Source of the DNA: CADEEN01 sp963840805
GTDB taxonomy: Bacteria; Pseudomonadota; Gammaproteobacteria; Burkholderiales; Burkholderiaceae_C
Assembly (NCBI GenBank): GCA_963840805.1
Contig: CAWJAJ010000011.1
Span: forward strand, 496,001-560,000
Reading direction: 5' to 3'
Length of the DNA: 64,000 bases
The notes beneath the pieces were generated by a model. That model saw only the letters and a list, made by a program, of their open reading frames with translations. It searched no databases and was not told the origin of the DNA. The first letter of the stretch is position 1, and every line of letters begins with the position of its first letter. A program made the position numbers and the translations under genes. This document shows, in pieces, positions 33,406 through 43,711 of the stretch.

Positions 33406-33420
33406 TGCTGCAGTGCAGCA
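33406..33420. promoter_or_regulatory. PhaR-like operator 2 (CTGC-N3-GCAG)
   Basis: TGCTGC, AGT, GCAGCA: a perfect inverted repeat containing CTGC-N3-GCAG, the published PhaR recognition form. It sits at or just after the transcription start, where bound PhaR would block transcription until PHB granules titrate it away. Confidence 0.6.
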
Positions 33421-33460
33421 ATCGTCGTTGTACCCACCTCAACCCCCCTGGAGATCCACC

Positions 33461-34012
33461 ATGCTGACCGCTGAACAACTGATCGCTGCCCAAAAAGCCA
33501 ACGTCGAGACCCTGTTCGGTCTGACCAACAAGGCCTTCGAAGGCGTCGAGAAGCTCGTCGAACTGAACCTGCAAGTGGCCAAGGCCGCCCTGGGCGAAGC
33601 CGGCGACACCGCCCGCGCCGCCATGTCGGTGAAGGACGCGCAGGAACTGCTGGCCCTGCAAGCCAGCCTGCTGCAGCCGAGCGCCGAGAAGGCCGCCGCC
33701 TACAGCCGCCATGTCTATGACATCGCTGCCGCGACCAACGCCGAAGTGACCAAGGCCGTCGAAGCCCAAGTTGCCGACGCGCAGAAGAAGTTCATCGGCC
33801 TGGTCGACAGCGCCTCGAAGAACGCCCCGGCCGGCACCGAGAACGCCGTCGCGCTGGTGCGCTCGGCCGTCGCTGCCGCCAACAACGCCTTCGAAAGCGT
33901 GCAGAAGGCCGCCAAGCAGGCCGCCGACGTCGCCGAAGCCAACTTCCAGGCCATGACCGACACCGCCGTCAAGGCCACGCAAGGCGCCACCAAGTCCAAG
34001 CGCGCCGCCTGA
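33461..34012 (+). CDS. phaP: Phasin (PHB granule-associated protein)
   Basis: 183 residues, intact, strongly helical: LIAAQKANVETLFGLTNKAFEGVEKLVELNLQVAK, ALLSVKDAQELLALQ-like text and an Ala/Lys tail ending KSKRAA. The first motif is the family signature. It coats polyhydroxybutyrate granules and controls their size and number. Ribosome site GGAGAT eight bases before ATG. Codon use is strongly biased, as for highly expressed genes. The upstream region has a strong promoter and two PhaR-like dyads; an intrinsic terminator lies downstream. The standard-length granule protein stands alone, away from phaCAB. Confidence 0.93.
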   Translation: MLTAEQLIAAQKANVETLFGLTNKAFEGVEKLVELNLQVAKAALGEAGDTARAAMSVKDAQELLALQASLLQPSAEKAAAYSRHVYDIAAATNAEVTKAVEAQVADAQKKFIGLVDSASKNAPAGTENAVALVRSAVAAANNAFESVQKAAKQAADVAEANFQAMTDTAVKATQGATKSKRAA

Positions 34013-34133
34013 GCCTGCAGCAAGCCGGCATTGAACTTCGAAGCGACACGACGCATCTGAGGCGGGCCGCCGGGTTTGGCCGGTGGCGACTTGAAAGGTT
34101 GTCTCCTCGGTACCTGGTCTGACGGTACCCTTC

Positions 34134-34168
34134 GCGGCCCGGTGGCAACACCGGGCCGCTTCTTTCTT
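34134..34168 (+). terminator. Intrinsic terminator of the phasin gene
   Basis: GCGGCCCGGTG, loop GCAA, CACCGGGCCGC, then TTCTTTCTT. An 11-bp perfect stem with a T-rich tail. Confidence 0.8.
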
Positions 34169-34210
34169 GCGGTGGCGGTGGCCCGGCCTTGCCGGGAGCG
34201 TTTTCTGCCG

Positions 34211-35132
34211 TCAACGCGTCAGCGCGGCGATGCGCGCGCGCAGCTCGGCCAGCGCCGCCAGCGCCGCTTCGCGGCCGGCCAGGATCGCGCGCTGGCGCGC
34301 GGCGAAGTCGGCACTGCCGACGCCGGCCAGCCTGGGCCGCAGCACCACGTCGGCGTCGCGCAGCTCGAAGCTGTTGATGCTCTTGCCCATGATCGCGAAG
34401 GTCTGCAGCAGCATGCGCATCGCGTCGCCGGTGGCCTGCGCCCTCGGGCGGGCTCGAGATGTCGACCGCCAGCACCAGTTCGGCCCCCATCTGGCGCGCG
34501 AAGCGCACCGGCACCGGCGACACCAGGCCGCCGTCGACGTACTCGCGCTCGCCGATCCTGCACCGGCTGGAACACGGCCGGCACCGCGCTCGACGCGCGC
34601 ACCGCGACGCCCGGGTCGCCGACGCTGGAACAGGATCGGCTGGCCGCTGTCGAGGTCGGTGGCGACGATGCCCAGCGGCAGCTTCATCTTCTCGATCGCG
34701 ACGCCCGCCGGTCTGCTCGCGCACATAGCGCGCCAGCGCCTCGCCGCGGATCAGCGCCGCGGCCAGGGAACGACCAGTCGGTGATCGCCGATTCGTCCAT
34801 GCCGAGCGCCAGCGTGGCCAGTTCGGCGCCGCTCTTGCCCGCGGCGTACAGCGCCGCCACCAGGCTGCCGGCCGAGGTGCCGACCACCAAGTGCGGCCGG
34901 ATGCCGGCCTCTTCGAGCACCTGGATCACGCCGATGTGGGCAAAGCCGCGCGCCGCACCGCCGCCCAGCGCCAGGCCGATGCGCGGCGGGCGCAGTGGTG
35001 GCAGCGGCGGGGGCGGCGGGTGCCGGCGGCGGTGGCGCCGGCGTCGGCAGCGGCGACCGTCTGGCACGCCGATACGAGCAGCGCCAGGCTGGTGGCCAGC
35101 CAACGCCGCCGCATCGGCTGCAGCCGGTGCAT
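34211..35132 (-). CDS. Patatin-like phospholipase lipoprotein, frameshifted
   Basis: About 300 residues. The N-terminus MRRRWLATSLALLVSAC has a lipobox. The patatin domain: IGLALGGGAARGFAHIGVIQVLEE (oxyanion hole), nucleophile Ser in GTSAG, and the catalytic Asp in YVDGGLVSPVP. FARQMGAELVLAVDIS follows in family order. Frame changes near 35020, 34770, 34710, 34620 and 34445. Ser-Asp dyad hydrolases of this type release fatty acids from phospholipids; a membrane-anchored copy would act on the envelope. ATG at 35132, with 35114 as an alternative. Confidence 0.85.
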
Positions 35133-35154
35133 CAGTGGGCATGGCCCGATTCTA

Positions 35155-35249
35155 GGAGGCCGATAGCCGTTTCTTAATTCCCATAGTGCATTAGCAATCG
35201 ACTTCTTTGTTGTTTCCAAATATATGCAAGGCTTCCTAGAGTCCGCGGC
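35155..35249. promoter_or_regulatory. AT-rich divergent control region for the sulfur cluster
   Basis: A marked AT-rich stretch (TTTCTTAATTCCCATAG...TTGTTGTTTCC-AAATATATG) inside very GC-rich DNA, between the patatin gene and the TauE/cys operon. LysR-type CysB sites upstream of cys operons are typically of this composition, so a CysB-controlled promoter is likely; the exact boxes cannot be fixed by eye. Confidence 0.45.
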
Positions 35250-36020
35250 ATGGACTGGATTGCGGTCATTGTGGCTTTGCCGTCGGCGCGATCGTCGGCC
35301 TGACCGGCGTGGGCGGCGGCTCGTTGATGACGCCGCTGCTGATCGGCGTGTTCAAGCTCAACCCGGCCGTGGCCATCGGCACCGACCTGTGGTTCGCCGC
35401 GCTGACCAAGACCGGCGGCGCCGTCGCCCACCATCGCCATGGCCATGTCGACCGCGGCATCGCCAAGCTGTTGCTGGCCGGCAGCCTGCCGGCGGCCGTC
35501 GCCACGATCGCCTGGATGCACGTCACCGGCCTGACCAAGGCCTGGGCCAGCGCGCTGACCTTGTCGCTCGGCATCGCGCTGCTGCTGACGGCCGTGGTGG
35601 TGGCCAACCGCCCGGTCTGGCAGGCGCTCGGGCTGAAGCTCGAAGCCTGGATTCCCGAGCGCCGCAAGCCGGTGCTGACGCGTGGCTGGTGGGCGCGCTG
35701 CTCGGGGTGCTGGTCACGCTGTCGTCGATCGGCGCCGGCGCACTCGGCGCCACGCTGATCCTGCTGCTCTATCCGCGCCTGCCGGCGCAGCGCGTGGTCG
35801 GCACCGACATCGCCTACGCCGTGCCGCTGACGCTGGTGGCCGGCATCGGCCACGCCACGCTCGGCCACGTCGACTGGGCGCTGCTGGCGGCGCTGCTGCT
35901 CGGGCTCGCTGCCCGGCATCTGGCTCGGCGCGCGGCTGACCAAGGCGCCTGCCCGACAAGCTGGTGCGCGCGCTGCTGCGCGGCTCGCTGGTCATCGCTG
36001 GCCTGAAAGTGATCACTGAT
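35250..36020 (+). CDS. TauE/SafE (TSUP) family anion transporter, frameshifted
   Basis: About 255 residues, eight hydrophobic segments. VGAIVGLTGVGGGSLMTPLLIGVF and IGTDLWFAALTKTGGAVAHHRHGHVD in the first half and SSIGAGALGATLILLLYP, VGTDIAYAVPLTLVAGIGH in the second half form the family repeat. Frame changes near 35275, 35685 and 35925. It exports or imports sulfite or sulfonate-type anions; its place as first gene of the cys operon, with its end overlapping the cysI start, supports sulfur-anion transport. Confidence 0.82.
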
Positions 36021-37730
36021 GTACCAATACACCGACTTCGACCGCCAGCTTCGTGCGCGCCCGCGCGGCGCAGTTCCGCGACCAGCTCGAGCGCCACCTG
36101 CGCGGCGAACTGGGCGACGACGAGTTCCGCGCCGCTGCGCCTGCAGAACGGCTGGTACGTGCAGCGCCATGCGCCGATGCTGCGCGTGGCCGTGCCCTAC
36201 GGCGAGCTCAGCAGCGCGCAGCTGCGCCAGCTGGCGCGCATCGCGCGCGAGTTCGACCGCGGCTACGGCCACTTCACGACGCGCCAGAACCTGCAGTTCA
36301 ACTGGATCCCGCTGGCGCGCGCGCCGACGTGATGGACCTGCTGGCCGAGGTCGACATGCACGGCATCCAGACCAGCGGCAACTGCATCCGCAACATCACC
36401 AGCGACGCGCTGGCCGGCATCGCCGCCCGACGAGATCGTCGACCCGCGGCCGTACTGCGAAATCCTGCGCCAGTGGAGCACGCTGCACCCGGAGTTCGCC
36501 TTCCTGCCGCGCAAGTTCAAGATCGCCGTCACCGGCGCGCGCGAAGACCGCGCCGCCATCGCTGTGGCACGACATCGGCCTGCACCTGCTGAAGAACGCG
36601 CGCCGGCGAGGTCGGCTTCAAGGTCTTCGTCGGCGGCGGCATGGGGCGCACGCCGGTCATCGGCCTCGCTGGCCAACGCCTTCGTGCCGTGGCAGCAGAT
36701 CCTCGTCTTCATCGAGGCCATCGTGCGCGTCTACAACCGCTACGGCCGGCGCGACAACGCCTACAAGGCGCGCATCAAGATCCTGGTCAAGGCCGAAGGG
36801 GCAGAAGTTCTTCGACGCGGTGAATGCCGAGTTCGCCGCCATCCTCGAGCGCGATCTCGACGGCAGCGCGCACTTGATCACGCAGGCCGAACTCGACCGC
36901 GTCGCGCGCATCGTTCGCAGTGCCGGCCGGCGTGCAAGCCGGCGCCGCCGGCATGCCGACAGCGCGGGCAACGACGCGCCGCTGGCCTACACGCGCTGGC
37001 TCGAGCGCAACGTGCACGGCGCACCGCGCTCGCCGGCTACCGCGCGGTGACGCTGTCGCTGAAGCGCGCCGGCCAGGCGCCGGGCGACGCCACCGACGTG
37101 CAGATGGAGCAGGCCGCCGACCATCGCCGAGCGCTTCAGCCACGGCGAACTGCGCGTCACGCACGACCAGAACCTGCTGCTGCCCTGGGTGCGCGAGAGC
37201 GAGCTGTTCGCGCTCTGGCAGGCGGCCACGCGCGGCCGGCTTCGCCACGCCCAACATCGGCCTGATCACCGACATGATCGCCTGCCCCGGCGGCGACTTC
37301 TGCGCGCTGGCCAACGCGCGCTCGATTCCGGTGGCCGCGCAGATCACCGAGCGCTTCGCCGACCTCGACGAGCAGTACGACATCGGCGACATCGACCTGC
37401 ACATCAGCGGCTGCATCAACTCCTGCGGCCACCACCACAGCGGCCACATCGGCATCCTCGGCGTCGACAAGGACGGCGCCGAGTGGTACCAGCTCACGCT
37501 CGGCGGCTCCGACGGCAGCACCGCCAGCGGCGCCTCGGTGCCGGGCAAGGTGATCGGGCCATCGTTCGCCGCCGACGAAGTCGCCGACGCGATCGAGGCC
37601 GTGATCGACACCTACCGCCGCGAGCGCGCCAGCCGGCGAGCGCTTCATCGACACCGTGCGCCGCCTCGGCGTCGCGGCCTTCCGCGGCGCGGCCGACGCG
37701 GTGCGGCGCAGCACCGCGCACGCGGCCTGA
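36019..37730 (+). CDS. cysI: Siroheme sulfite (nitrite/sulfite) reductase, frameshifted
   Basis: About 570 residues. Reduces sulfite to sulfide with siroheme and a 4Fe-4S cluster. RLQNGWYVQRHAPMLRVAVPYGEL, GHFTTRQNLQFNWI, IQTSGNCIRNITSD, EFAFLPRKFKIAVTG, FVGGGMGRTPVIG, LITDMIACPGGDFCALANARS and HISGCINSCGHHHSGHIGILG appear in order; the last two carry the cluster cysteines. Frame changes recur every 100-250 bases. No flavoprotein subunit is nearby, so ferredoxin (encoded downstream at 42208) is the likely electron donor. ATG overlaps the end of the TauE gene. Confidence 0.9.
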
Positions 37731-37758
37731 CGCACGGCGCCCACGGCAGGAAGACCCC

Positions 37759-38317
37759 ATGCGATTCATCGACACTCACCGCGACCCCTGGCATGCCCGT
37801 CGGCGGCGAGGACGGCCCGCCGGTCAGCATCACGCCCGGCGCCCTACCTGCTGCTCGACCTGGCGCAGTGGCACGCCGTGCGCGCGCACATGGCCGGCCG
37901 CGACGCCGGTCGGCGTGCGCCTGGCCAACGACCTGGACGTCGAGACCACTCGACGCCGACCTGCCGCGCCTGCGCGCTGGTCGTGCTGCAGTTCCCGAAG
38001 TGGGTCGACGGCCGCGCCTACAGCCAGGCCCGGCTGCTGCGTTCGCGCTACCGCTTCGAGGGCGAGGTGCGCGCCAGTCGGCGAGGTGCTGGTCGACATG
38101 GTGCCGCTGCTCGCAGCGCACCGGCTTCGACGCCGTCGCTGCTGCGCCACGACCAGTCGATCGACGCGGCCGAGCGCGCGCTCGGCTTCTTCCCCGGCCA
38201 CTACCAGGGCGACGTGCGCGACAACCGGCCGCTGTTCGCGATGCCGCCCGGCACGGCCGATGCGCTCGCGTGCGCGCGCGGCGCGCCGAGTTCGTCAACG
38301 CCGGAGCGGCGATATGA
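37759..38317 (+). CDS. DUF934 family protein of the cys operon
   Basis: About 180 residues. MRFIDTHRDPWH, then (after correcting several single-base shifts) the segments LPRLALVVLQFPKWVDGRAYSQARLLRSRYRFEG, VLVDMVPLLARTGFD, HDQSIDAAERALGFFPGHYQGD and REFVNAGAAI-type end are the DUF934 pattern. The family is almost always next to cysI and cysH and is required or helpful for sulfite reduction in some bacteria, but has no defined activity. Located between cysI and cysH, as usual. The stop codon lies 16 bases before the cysH start. Confidence 0.85.
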
Positions 38318-38332
38318 GCTGCGGAGTTCATC

Positions 38333-39068
38333 ATGATTGCGATCGATCTTTATGCGCGCGTCGCCGCCGGCTTCGACGACCGCGTCGCCCATGCCGTGGC
38401 GGTGCTGCAGAGCGCCGCGGCGGAGCACGCCGGGCGCATCGTGCAGGCCACCAGCCTGGGCGCCGAAGACATGGTCATCACCGACCTGATCGCGCGCCAT
38501 CGCCTGCCGATCGCCATCGCCACGCTCGACACCGGCAAGCTGCACGCGCAGACGCTGGCGCTGATCGCGCGCATCGAGCGCGCTACGGCGTGCAGGTCGA
38601 GCGCTATCGCGCCGCCGCCGAGGCGGTGGTGCAGTTCGTCAGCGCGCCACGGCGAACGCGCGATGTTCGAAAGCATCGAGCTGCGCAAGGCCTGCTGCGC
38701 GCTGCGCAAGCTCGAGCCGCTGGCACGCATGCTGGCGGGCGCGCAGCGCCTGGATCACCGGCCTGCGCCGCGAGCAGTCGGGCACGCGCGGCGACGTGCC
38801 CTTCAACGAGCCCGACGACGCAGGGCCGCATCAAGTTCAACCCGCTGGCCGACTGGAGCTGGGGCGACGTCTGGCACTACATCGCCACCAACGACGTGCC
38901 CTACAACCCGCTGCACGACCAGTTCTTCCCGAGCATCGGCTGCGAGCCGTGCACGCGCGCGATCGCGCTCGGCGAAGACTTCCGCGCCGGCCGCTGGTGG
39001 TGGGAGGACGAAGGCGCCAAGGAATGCGGCCTGCATGTCGAAACGCCACCGAAGGAGCCCCGGCATGA
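38333..39068 (+). CDS. cysH: Phosphoadenylyl/adenylyl-sulfate reductase, frameshifted
   Basis: About 245 residues. Reduces adenylyl sulfate to sulfite. TSLGAEDMVITDLIA, TLDTGKLHAQTL, YGVQVERYR, then the cysteine pairs KACCALRK and GCEPCTRA, which ligate a 4Fe-4S cluster, and the catalytic ECGLH near the C-terminus. Having the CC...CxxC set makes it the APS-reductase type and explains the absence of cysC. Frame changes near 38585, 38650, 38750 and 38820. ATG at 38333 has GGAG seven bases before it. Its stop overlaps the cysD ATG. Confidence 0.9.
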
Positions 39069-40026
39069 ACGCCCCGCTCGATCGAACAGACTGCTGCCCG
39101 CGCTCGACCACGGCCACCTCGACCACCTCGAAGAAGAGGCCATCTTCATCCTGCGCGAAGTCGCGGCCACGTTCGAGCGCCCGGCCCTGCTGTTCTCCGG
39201 CGGCAAGGACTCGTGCGTCGTGCTGCGCCTGGCCGAAAAGGCCTTCAAGCAGCGCATGGCCGGCAACGCAGTACGAGGGCCGCCTGCCCTTCCCGCTGCT
39301 GCATGTCGACACCGGCCACAACTTCCCGGAGGTGATCGCGTTCCGCGACCGGCGCGTCGCCGAGATGGGCGAGCGCCTGGTCGTCGGCCATCTCGACGAC
39401 TCGATCGCGCGCGGCACGGTGCGCCTGGCGCACCCGCTGGAATCGCGCAACGGCCACCAGACGGTGGCGCTGCTCGAGGCGATCGAGGAGCACCGCTTCG
39501 ACGCGCTGATCGGCGGCGCGCGGCGCGACGAGGAAAAGGCCCGCGCCAAGGAGCGCATCTTCAGCCACCGCGACAGCTTCGGCCAGTGGCAGCCGAAGGA
39601 GCAGCGGCCCGAGCTGTGGACGCTGTTCAACACGCGGCACCGCCCGGGCGAGCACTTCCGCAGCTTCCCGATCAGCAACTGGACCGAGCTCGATGTCTGG
39701 CTCTACATCGCGCGCGAGAACATCCCGCTGCCGGGCCTGTACTACGCCCACGAGCGCGAGGTGGTCCGCCGCAAGGGCCTGCTGGTGCCGGTGACCGGCG
39801 GTGACGCCGCCCGCAGGCCGGCGAAGCCGTCGAGACGGCGCAGGTGCGCTTTCGCACCGTCGGCGACATGACCTGCACCTGCCCGGTCGAGAGCGACGCC
39901 GCCAACGCCGCCGAGATCGTCGCCGAGACGCTGACCGTCACGGTCAGCGAGCGCGGCGCCACGCGCATGGACGACCGCACCAGCGACGCTTCGATGGAGC
40001 GGCGCAAGAAGGAAGGGTATTTCTGA
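39065..40026 (+). CDS. cysD: Sulfate adenylyltransferase small subunit
   Basis: About 318 residues. Makes adenylyl sulfate from sulfate and ATP. The PP-loop SGGKDSCVVLRLAEKAF, HVDTGHNFPEVIAFRD, GGARRDEEKARAKERIFSHRD, FRSFPISNWTELDVW, and the end FRTVGDMTCTCPVES, MERRKKEGYF are classical. Frame changes near 39095, 39270 and 39805. It pairs with CysN, encoded next with an overlap of its stop and the cysN ATG. Confidence 0.93.
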
Positions 40027-41359
40027 TGAGCGCTGTGCTGCAACCCACTCGTGCGCCGCGAACGGCGCGGATCCAGCGCGACCATCCGCGCGCTGCGCTT
40101 CCTCACCGCCGGCAGCGTCGACGACGGCAAGAGCACGCTGATCGGCCGCCTGCTGTACGACAGCCGCGCCATCCTGGCCGACCAGCTCGACGCGCTCGAG
40201 CGCCGCGCGGCCGGGGCCCCGATCGACCTGTCGCTGCTCACCGACGGCCTCGAAGCCGAGCGCGAACAGGGCATCACGATCGACGTGGCCTTCCGCTACT
40301 TCGCCACGCGCGCGCGCAAGTTCATCATCGCCGACGCGCCGGGCCACGAGCAGTACACGCGCAACATGGTCACGGCTGCCGCCGGCAGCGACGCCGCCGT
40401 GGTGCTGGTCGACGTCACCAAGCTCGATTGGCGACGCCGCCCGGTCGCGCTGCTGCCGCAGACGCGCCGCCATGCGCTGCTGGCGCACCTGCTGCGCGTG
40501 CCCAACATCGTGTTCGCGATCAACAAGCTCGACGCCGTGGCCGACCCCGGCATCGCCTTCGCCGCGGTGCGCGAAGCGCTGCACGCCTTTGCCGCCGAAG
40601 CCGGCATCGAGGCCGCGGCCATCGTGCCGGTGTCGGCGCTGCGCGGCGACAACGTCACGCAGCCGGTGAGCGGCGAGTGGCAAGCCTGGTACGGCGGCCC
40701 GTCGCTGCTGCAGGTGCTCGAAGGCCTGCCCGCCGCCGAAGAAAGCCACGACGGCGCCCTGGCGCTGCCGCTGCAGTACGTCGCCAAGGAAGGCGACGGC
40801 ACCGGCCACCAGCCGCGCACGCTGTGGGGCCGCATCGCGCAGGGCCAGGTGCAGCGCCGGCGACGCGGTGCAGGTGTTCCCGAGCGGCGAGCGCGCCACG
40901 GTGGTCGCAGTGCGCCGTGCCGGCGAAAGCGTCGACGCGCGCCGAAGCCGGCGCAGTCGGCCGGCCTGGTGCTCGACCGCCAGCTCGACGTCTCGCGCGG
41001 CGACTGGATCGGCGCGCCCGACACGCTGCGCGCCACGCAACGCTTCGCGGCCACGCTGGCCTGGCTCGACACCGAGCCGCGCCGCGATCGGCCGCAAGTA
41101 CTGGCTGCGCCACGGCAACCGCTGGGTGCAGGGGCGCATCACCGGCGATCGAGCATGTGCTGGACATCCACACCCTCGCGCCCACCGATGCGCACCAGCT
41201 CGCGGTCAACGAGATCGGCCAGGTGACGATCGAACTGCAGCAGCCGCTGCCGCTGCAGCGCTATGCCGACAACCGCGTCGGCGGCGCGCTGATCGTGGTC
41301 GACCCCGCCAGCCACCGCACCAGCGGCGCGCTGCTGGTCGAGAGCAGTCCGCATCATGA
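40026..41359 (+). CDS. cysN: Sulfate adenylyltransferase large (GTPase) subunit
   Basis: About 440 residues. A GTPase that drives APS formation. RFLTAGSVDDGKSTLIGRLLYDSR (P-loop), EREQGITIDVAFRYF, ADAPGHEQYTRNMVT, FAINKLD, then a beta-barrel half ending IEHVLDIHTL, ELQQPLPLQ. No CysC kinase domain is fused to the C-terminus, consistent with the APS-reductase route. Frame changes in the first 30 codons and from 40860 to 41150. The stop overlaps the siroheme-methyltransferase start. Confidence 0.92.
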
Positions 41360-42120
41360 AGCCGGTCGTCTTCATCGGCGCCGGCCCCGGCGCGGCCGAC
41401 CTGATCACCGTGCGCGGCGCGCAGCGCCTGGCGCGCGCGCCGAGGTCGTGCTGTTCGACGCCCTCACCGACCCGGCGCTGCGCGAGCTCGCGCCGCGCGC
41501 GCGCTGGATCGACGTCGGCAAGCGCGGCTTCTGCGATTCCACCGGCCAGGCCGCGCATCAACGCCCTGCTGGTGCGCCACGCGCAGCAGCGGCCGCGCGG
41601 TGGTGCGCCTGAAGGGCGGCGACCCGAGCGTCTTCGGCCGCCTCGAAGAAGAACTCGCAGCGCTGGCCGCAGCCGGCATCGAGTGCCGAGGTGGTGCCCG
41701 GCGTCACGGCCGCGATCGCCGCGGCCGCCGCGACGCAGCGCCCGCTGACGCGCCGCGGCAGCGGCCGCAGCGTCAGCCTGACCACCGCGATGACGACGAC
41801 CGGCGACGCTGCACGCCGCGCGCAGCGCCGACACCGAGGTCTTCTACATGGCCGGCCGCCAGCTCGGCGCGCTCGGCGCGCCGCCTGCGCGACGCCGGCT
41901 GGCCGGCCGACACGCCGGTGGCGTGGTCTCGCGCGCCGGCTGGCCCGATCAGCTGGCGAGCGACCACCGCGTGGCACGCTGGCCGAGGCCGGCGCTGCTG
42001 CACGCCGGCCGGCCGACCGTGGTGACGGTGGGCGTGGGCGCGACGCCGGTTGCCTGCCGCCGCAGCGGGTACCCGCAGCCGGCCAAGGGCCTGCACGGCA
42101 GGCATGCCGTGCAGCCTTAA
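41356..42120 (+). CDS. cobA: Uroporphyrinogen-III C-methyltransferase, frameshifted
   Basis: About 250 residues. Adds two methyl groups to uroporphyrinogen III, first step to siroheme for CysI. VFIGAGPGAADLITVRGAQRL, VLFDALTDPALRELAPRA, VRLKGGDPSVFGRLEEEL, EVVPGVTAAIAAAA, ADTEVFYMAGRQL-type text and AVVSRAGWPDQ mark the SAM-binding SUMT fold. There is no CysG dehydrogenase-chelatase part. Frame changes are frequent and the true 3' end may lie a few codons before 42120. ATGA overlap with cysN makes it part of the same operon. Confidence 0.88.
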
Positions 42121-42207
42121 AATCCGGGCCTCCCGCCGCCTGCCTGCCGGCAGCCGCACCGCGGCTGCGCCGAGCGGCAGCGCACGCCCAACCAAGCCAT
42201 ACACGCA

Positions 42208-42531
42208 ATGACCCACGTCGTCCTCGAATCGTGCATCCGCTGCAAGTACACCGACTGCGTCGATGTCTGCCCCGTCGATTGCTTCCGCGAGGGGCCGAAC
42301 ATGCTGACCATCGACCCCGACGAGTGCATCGACTGCGCGGTGTGCATCCCGGAGTGCCCGGTCAATGCCATCCTGCCCGAGGAAGACGTGCCGCAGGACC
42401 AGCTGCACTTCATCAAGCTCAATGCCGAGCTGGCCAAGAAGTGGCCGAGCATCACCAAGCGCAAGCCCGCGCCGGCCGACGCCGACGAGTGGAAAGACAA
42501 GAAGGACAAGCTCGACCAGCTGATCCGCTGA
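42208..42531 (+). CDS. fdxA: 7Fe ferredoxin FdxA
   Basis: 107 residues, intact. CIRCKYTDCVDVCPVDCF and CIDCAVCIPECPVNAI give the cysteine spacing of a 3Fe-4S/4Fe-4S ferredoxin, followed by a 50-residue charged C-terminal extension typical of the FdxA type. A soluble electron carrier. Its location between the sulfite reductase cluster and a ferredoxin-NADP reductase suggests it carries electrons to CysI. It starts 87 bases after the siroheme gene. Confidence 0.93.
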   Translation: MTHVVLESCIRCKYTDCVDVCPVDCFREGPNMLTIDPDECIDCAVCIPECPVNAILPEEDVPQDQLHFIKLNAELAKKWPSITKRKPAPADADEWKDKKDKLDQLIR

Positions 42532-42538
42532 GCGGCTG

Positions 42539-43633
42539 ATGCCAAGTCCATCAGAACATGGAAGCTCCGACGATGACGACGACCCGATCGAAACCGATGC
42601 GGTGATCGTCGGCGCCGGCCCGGTGGGCCTGTTCCAGGTGTTCGAGCTCGGCCTGCTGGAGATCAAGGCCCACATCATCGACTCGCTGGCCTACCCCGGC
42701 GGCCAGTGCATCGAGCTCTACCCCGACAAGCCGATCTACGACATCCCGGCCGTGCCGGTGTGCACCGGCAAGGAGCTCACCGACAACCTGTTGAAGCAGA
42801 TCGAGCCCTTCGGCGCCACCTTCCACCTCGGCCAGGAAGTGAGCCGTGGTGGCGCGGCGCGACGACGGCCGCTTCGACGTCGCCACCGCCAAGGGCACGC
42901 GCTTCATCACCAAGACGATCTTCATCGCCGGCGGCGTGGGCGCGTTCCAGCCGCGCCTGCTGAGGGTCGACGGCCTCGACAAGTTCGACGGCACGCAACT
43001 GCACTACCGCGTGCGCAACCCGGCGCAGTTCGCGGGCAAGAACCTGGTCATCGTCGGCGGCGGCGATTCGGCGCTCGACTGGACGCTGAACTTCGTGCAG
43101 GAAGGCCCGCACAAGGCCGAGAGCGTGATCCTGGTGCACCGCCGCGACGGCTTCAAGGCCGCGCCGGCCAGCGTGGCCCGCATGCACGAGCTGTGCGAGG
43201 CCTACGAGATGCAGTTCATGGTCGGCCAGATCACCGGCATCGACGAGCGCGACGGGCGGCTGAGCGCGCGTCAAGGTCACCGGCGGCGACGGCGTCACGC
43301 GCGTGGTGCCGCTGGACATGCTGCTGGTGTTCTTCGGCCTGTCGCCCAAGCTCGGGCCGATCGCCGACTGGGGCCTGGACGATCGAGCGCAAGCAGCTCG
43401 CGGTCGACACCGAAAGGTTCTCGACCAACGTGCCGGGCATCTTCGCGGTCGGCGACATCAACACCTATCCGGGCAAGAAGAAGCTGATCCTGTCGGGCTT
43501 CCACGAGGCGGCGCTGGCCGCCTTCGGCGCCGCGCCGATCATCTTCCCCGACAAGCGCATCCACCTGCAGTACACGACCACCAGCCCGAAGCTGCACAAG
43601 GTGCTCGGCGTCGAGACGCCGGTGTTCGATTGA
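42539..43633 (+). CDS. TrxB-like ferredoxin-NADP(+) reductase, frameshifted
   Basis: About 362 residues. FAD site VIVGAGPVGLFQVFELGLLEIK, IDSLAYPGGQCIELYPDKPIYDIP, then the NADPH site NLVIVGGGDSALDW, VILVHRRDGFKA, and the C-terminal FAD part VPGIFAVGDINTYPGKKKLILSGFHEAALAA. No CxxC redox pair is present, so it is a ferredoxin reductase rather than thioredoxin reductase. Frame changes near 42843, 43268 and 43382. Seven bases after the fdxA stop; the pair makes a NADPH to ferredoxin route. Confidence 0.9.
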   Translation: MPSPSEHGSSDDDDDPIETDAVIVGAGPVGLFQVFELGLLEIKAHIIDSLAYPGGQCIELYPDKPIYDIPAVPVCTGKELTDNLLKQIEPFGATFHLGQEVSRGGAARRRPLRRRHRQGHALHHQDDLHRRRRGRVPAAPAEGRRPRQVRRHATALPRAQPGAVRGQEPGHRRRRRFGARLDAELRAGRPAQGRERDPGAPPRRLQGRAGQRGPHARAVRGLRDAVHGRPDHRHRRARRAAERASRSPAATASRAWCRWTCCWCSSACRPSSGRSPTGAWTIERKQLAVDTERFSTNVPGIFAVGDINTYPGKKKLILSGFHEAALAAFGAAPIIFPDKRIHLQYTTTSPKLHKVLGVETPVFD

Positions 43634-43711
43634 ACGACGAGCGGGCCCGCTACGCAGCCCCTTGTCGTTTTCAGTGGATAATTTCGCCGTGGCGCGTGAC
43701 GCGCCGCAATC

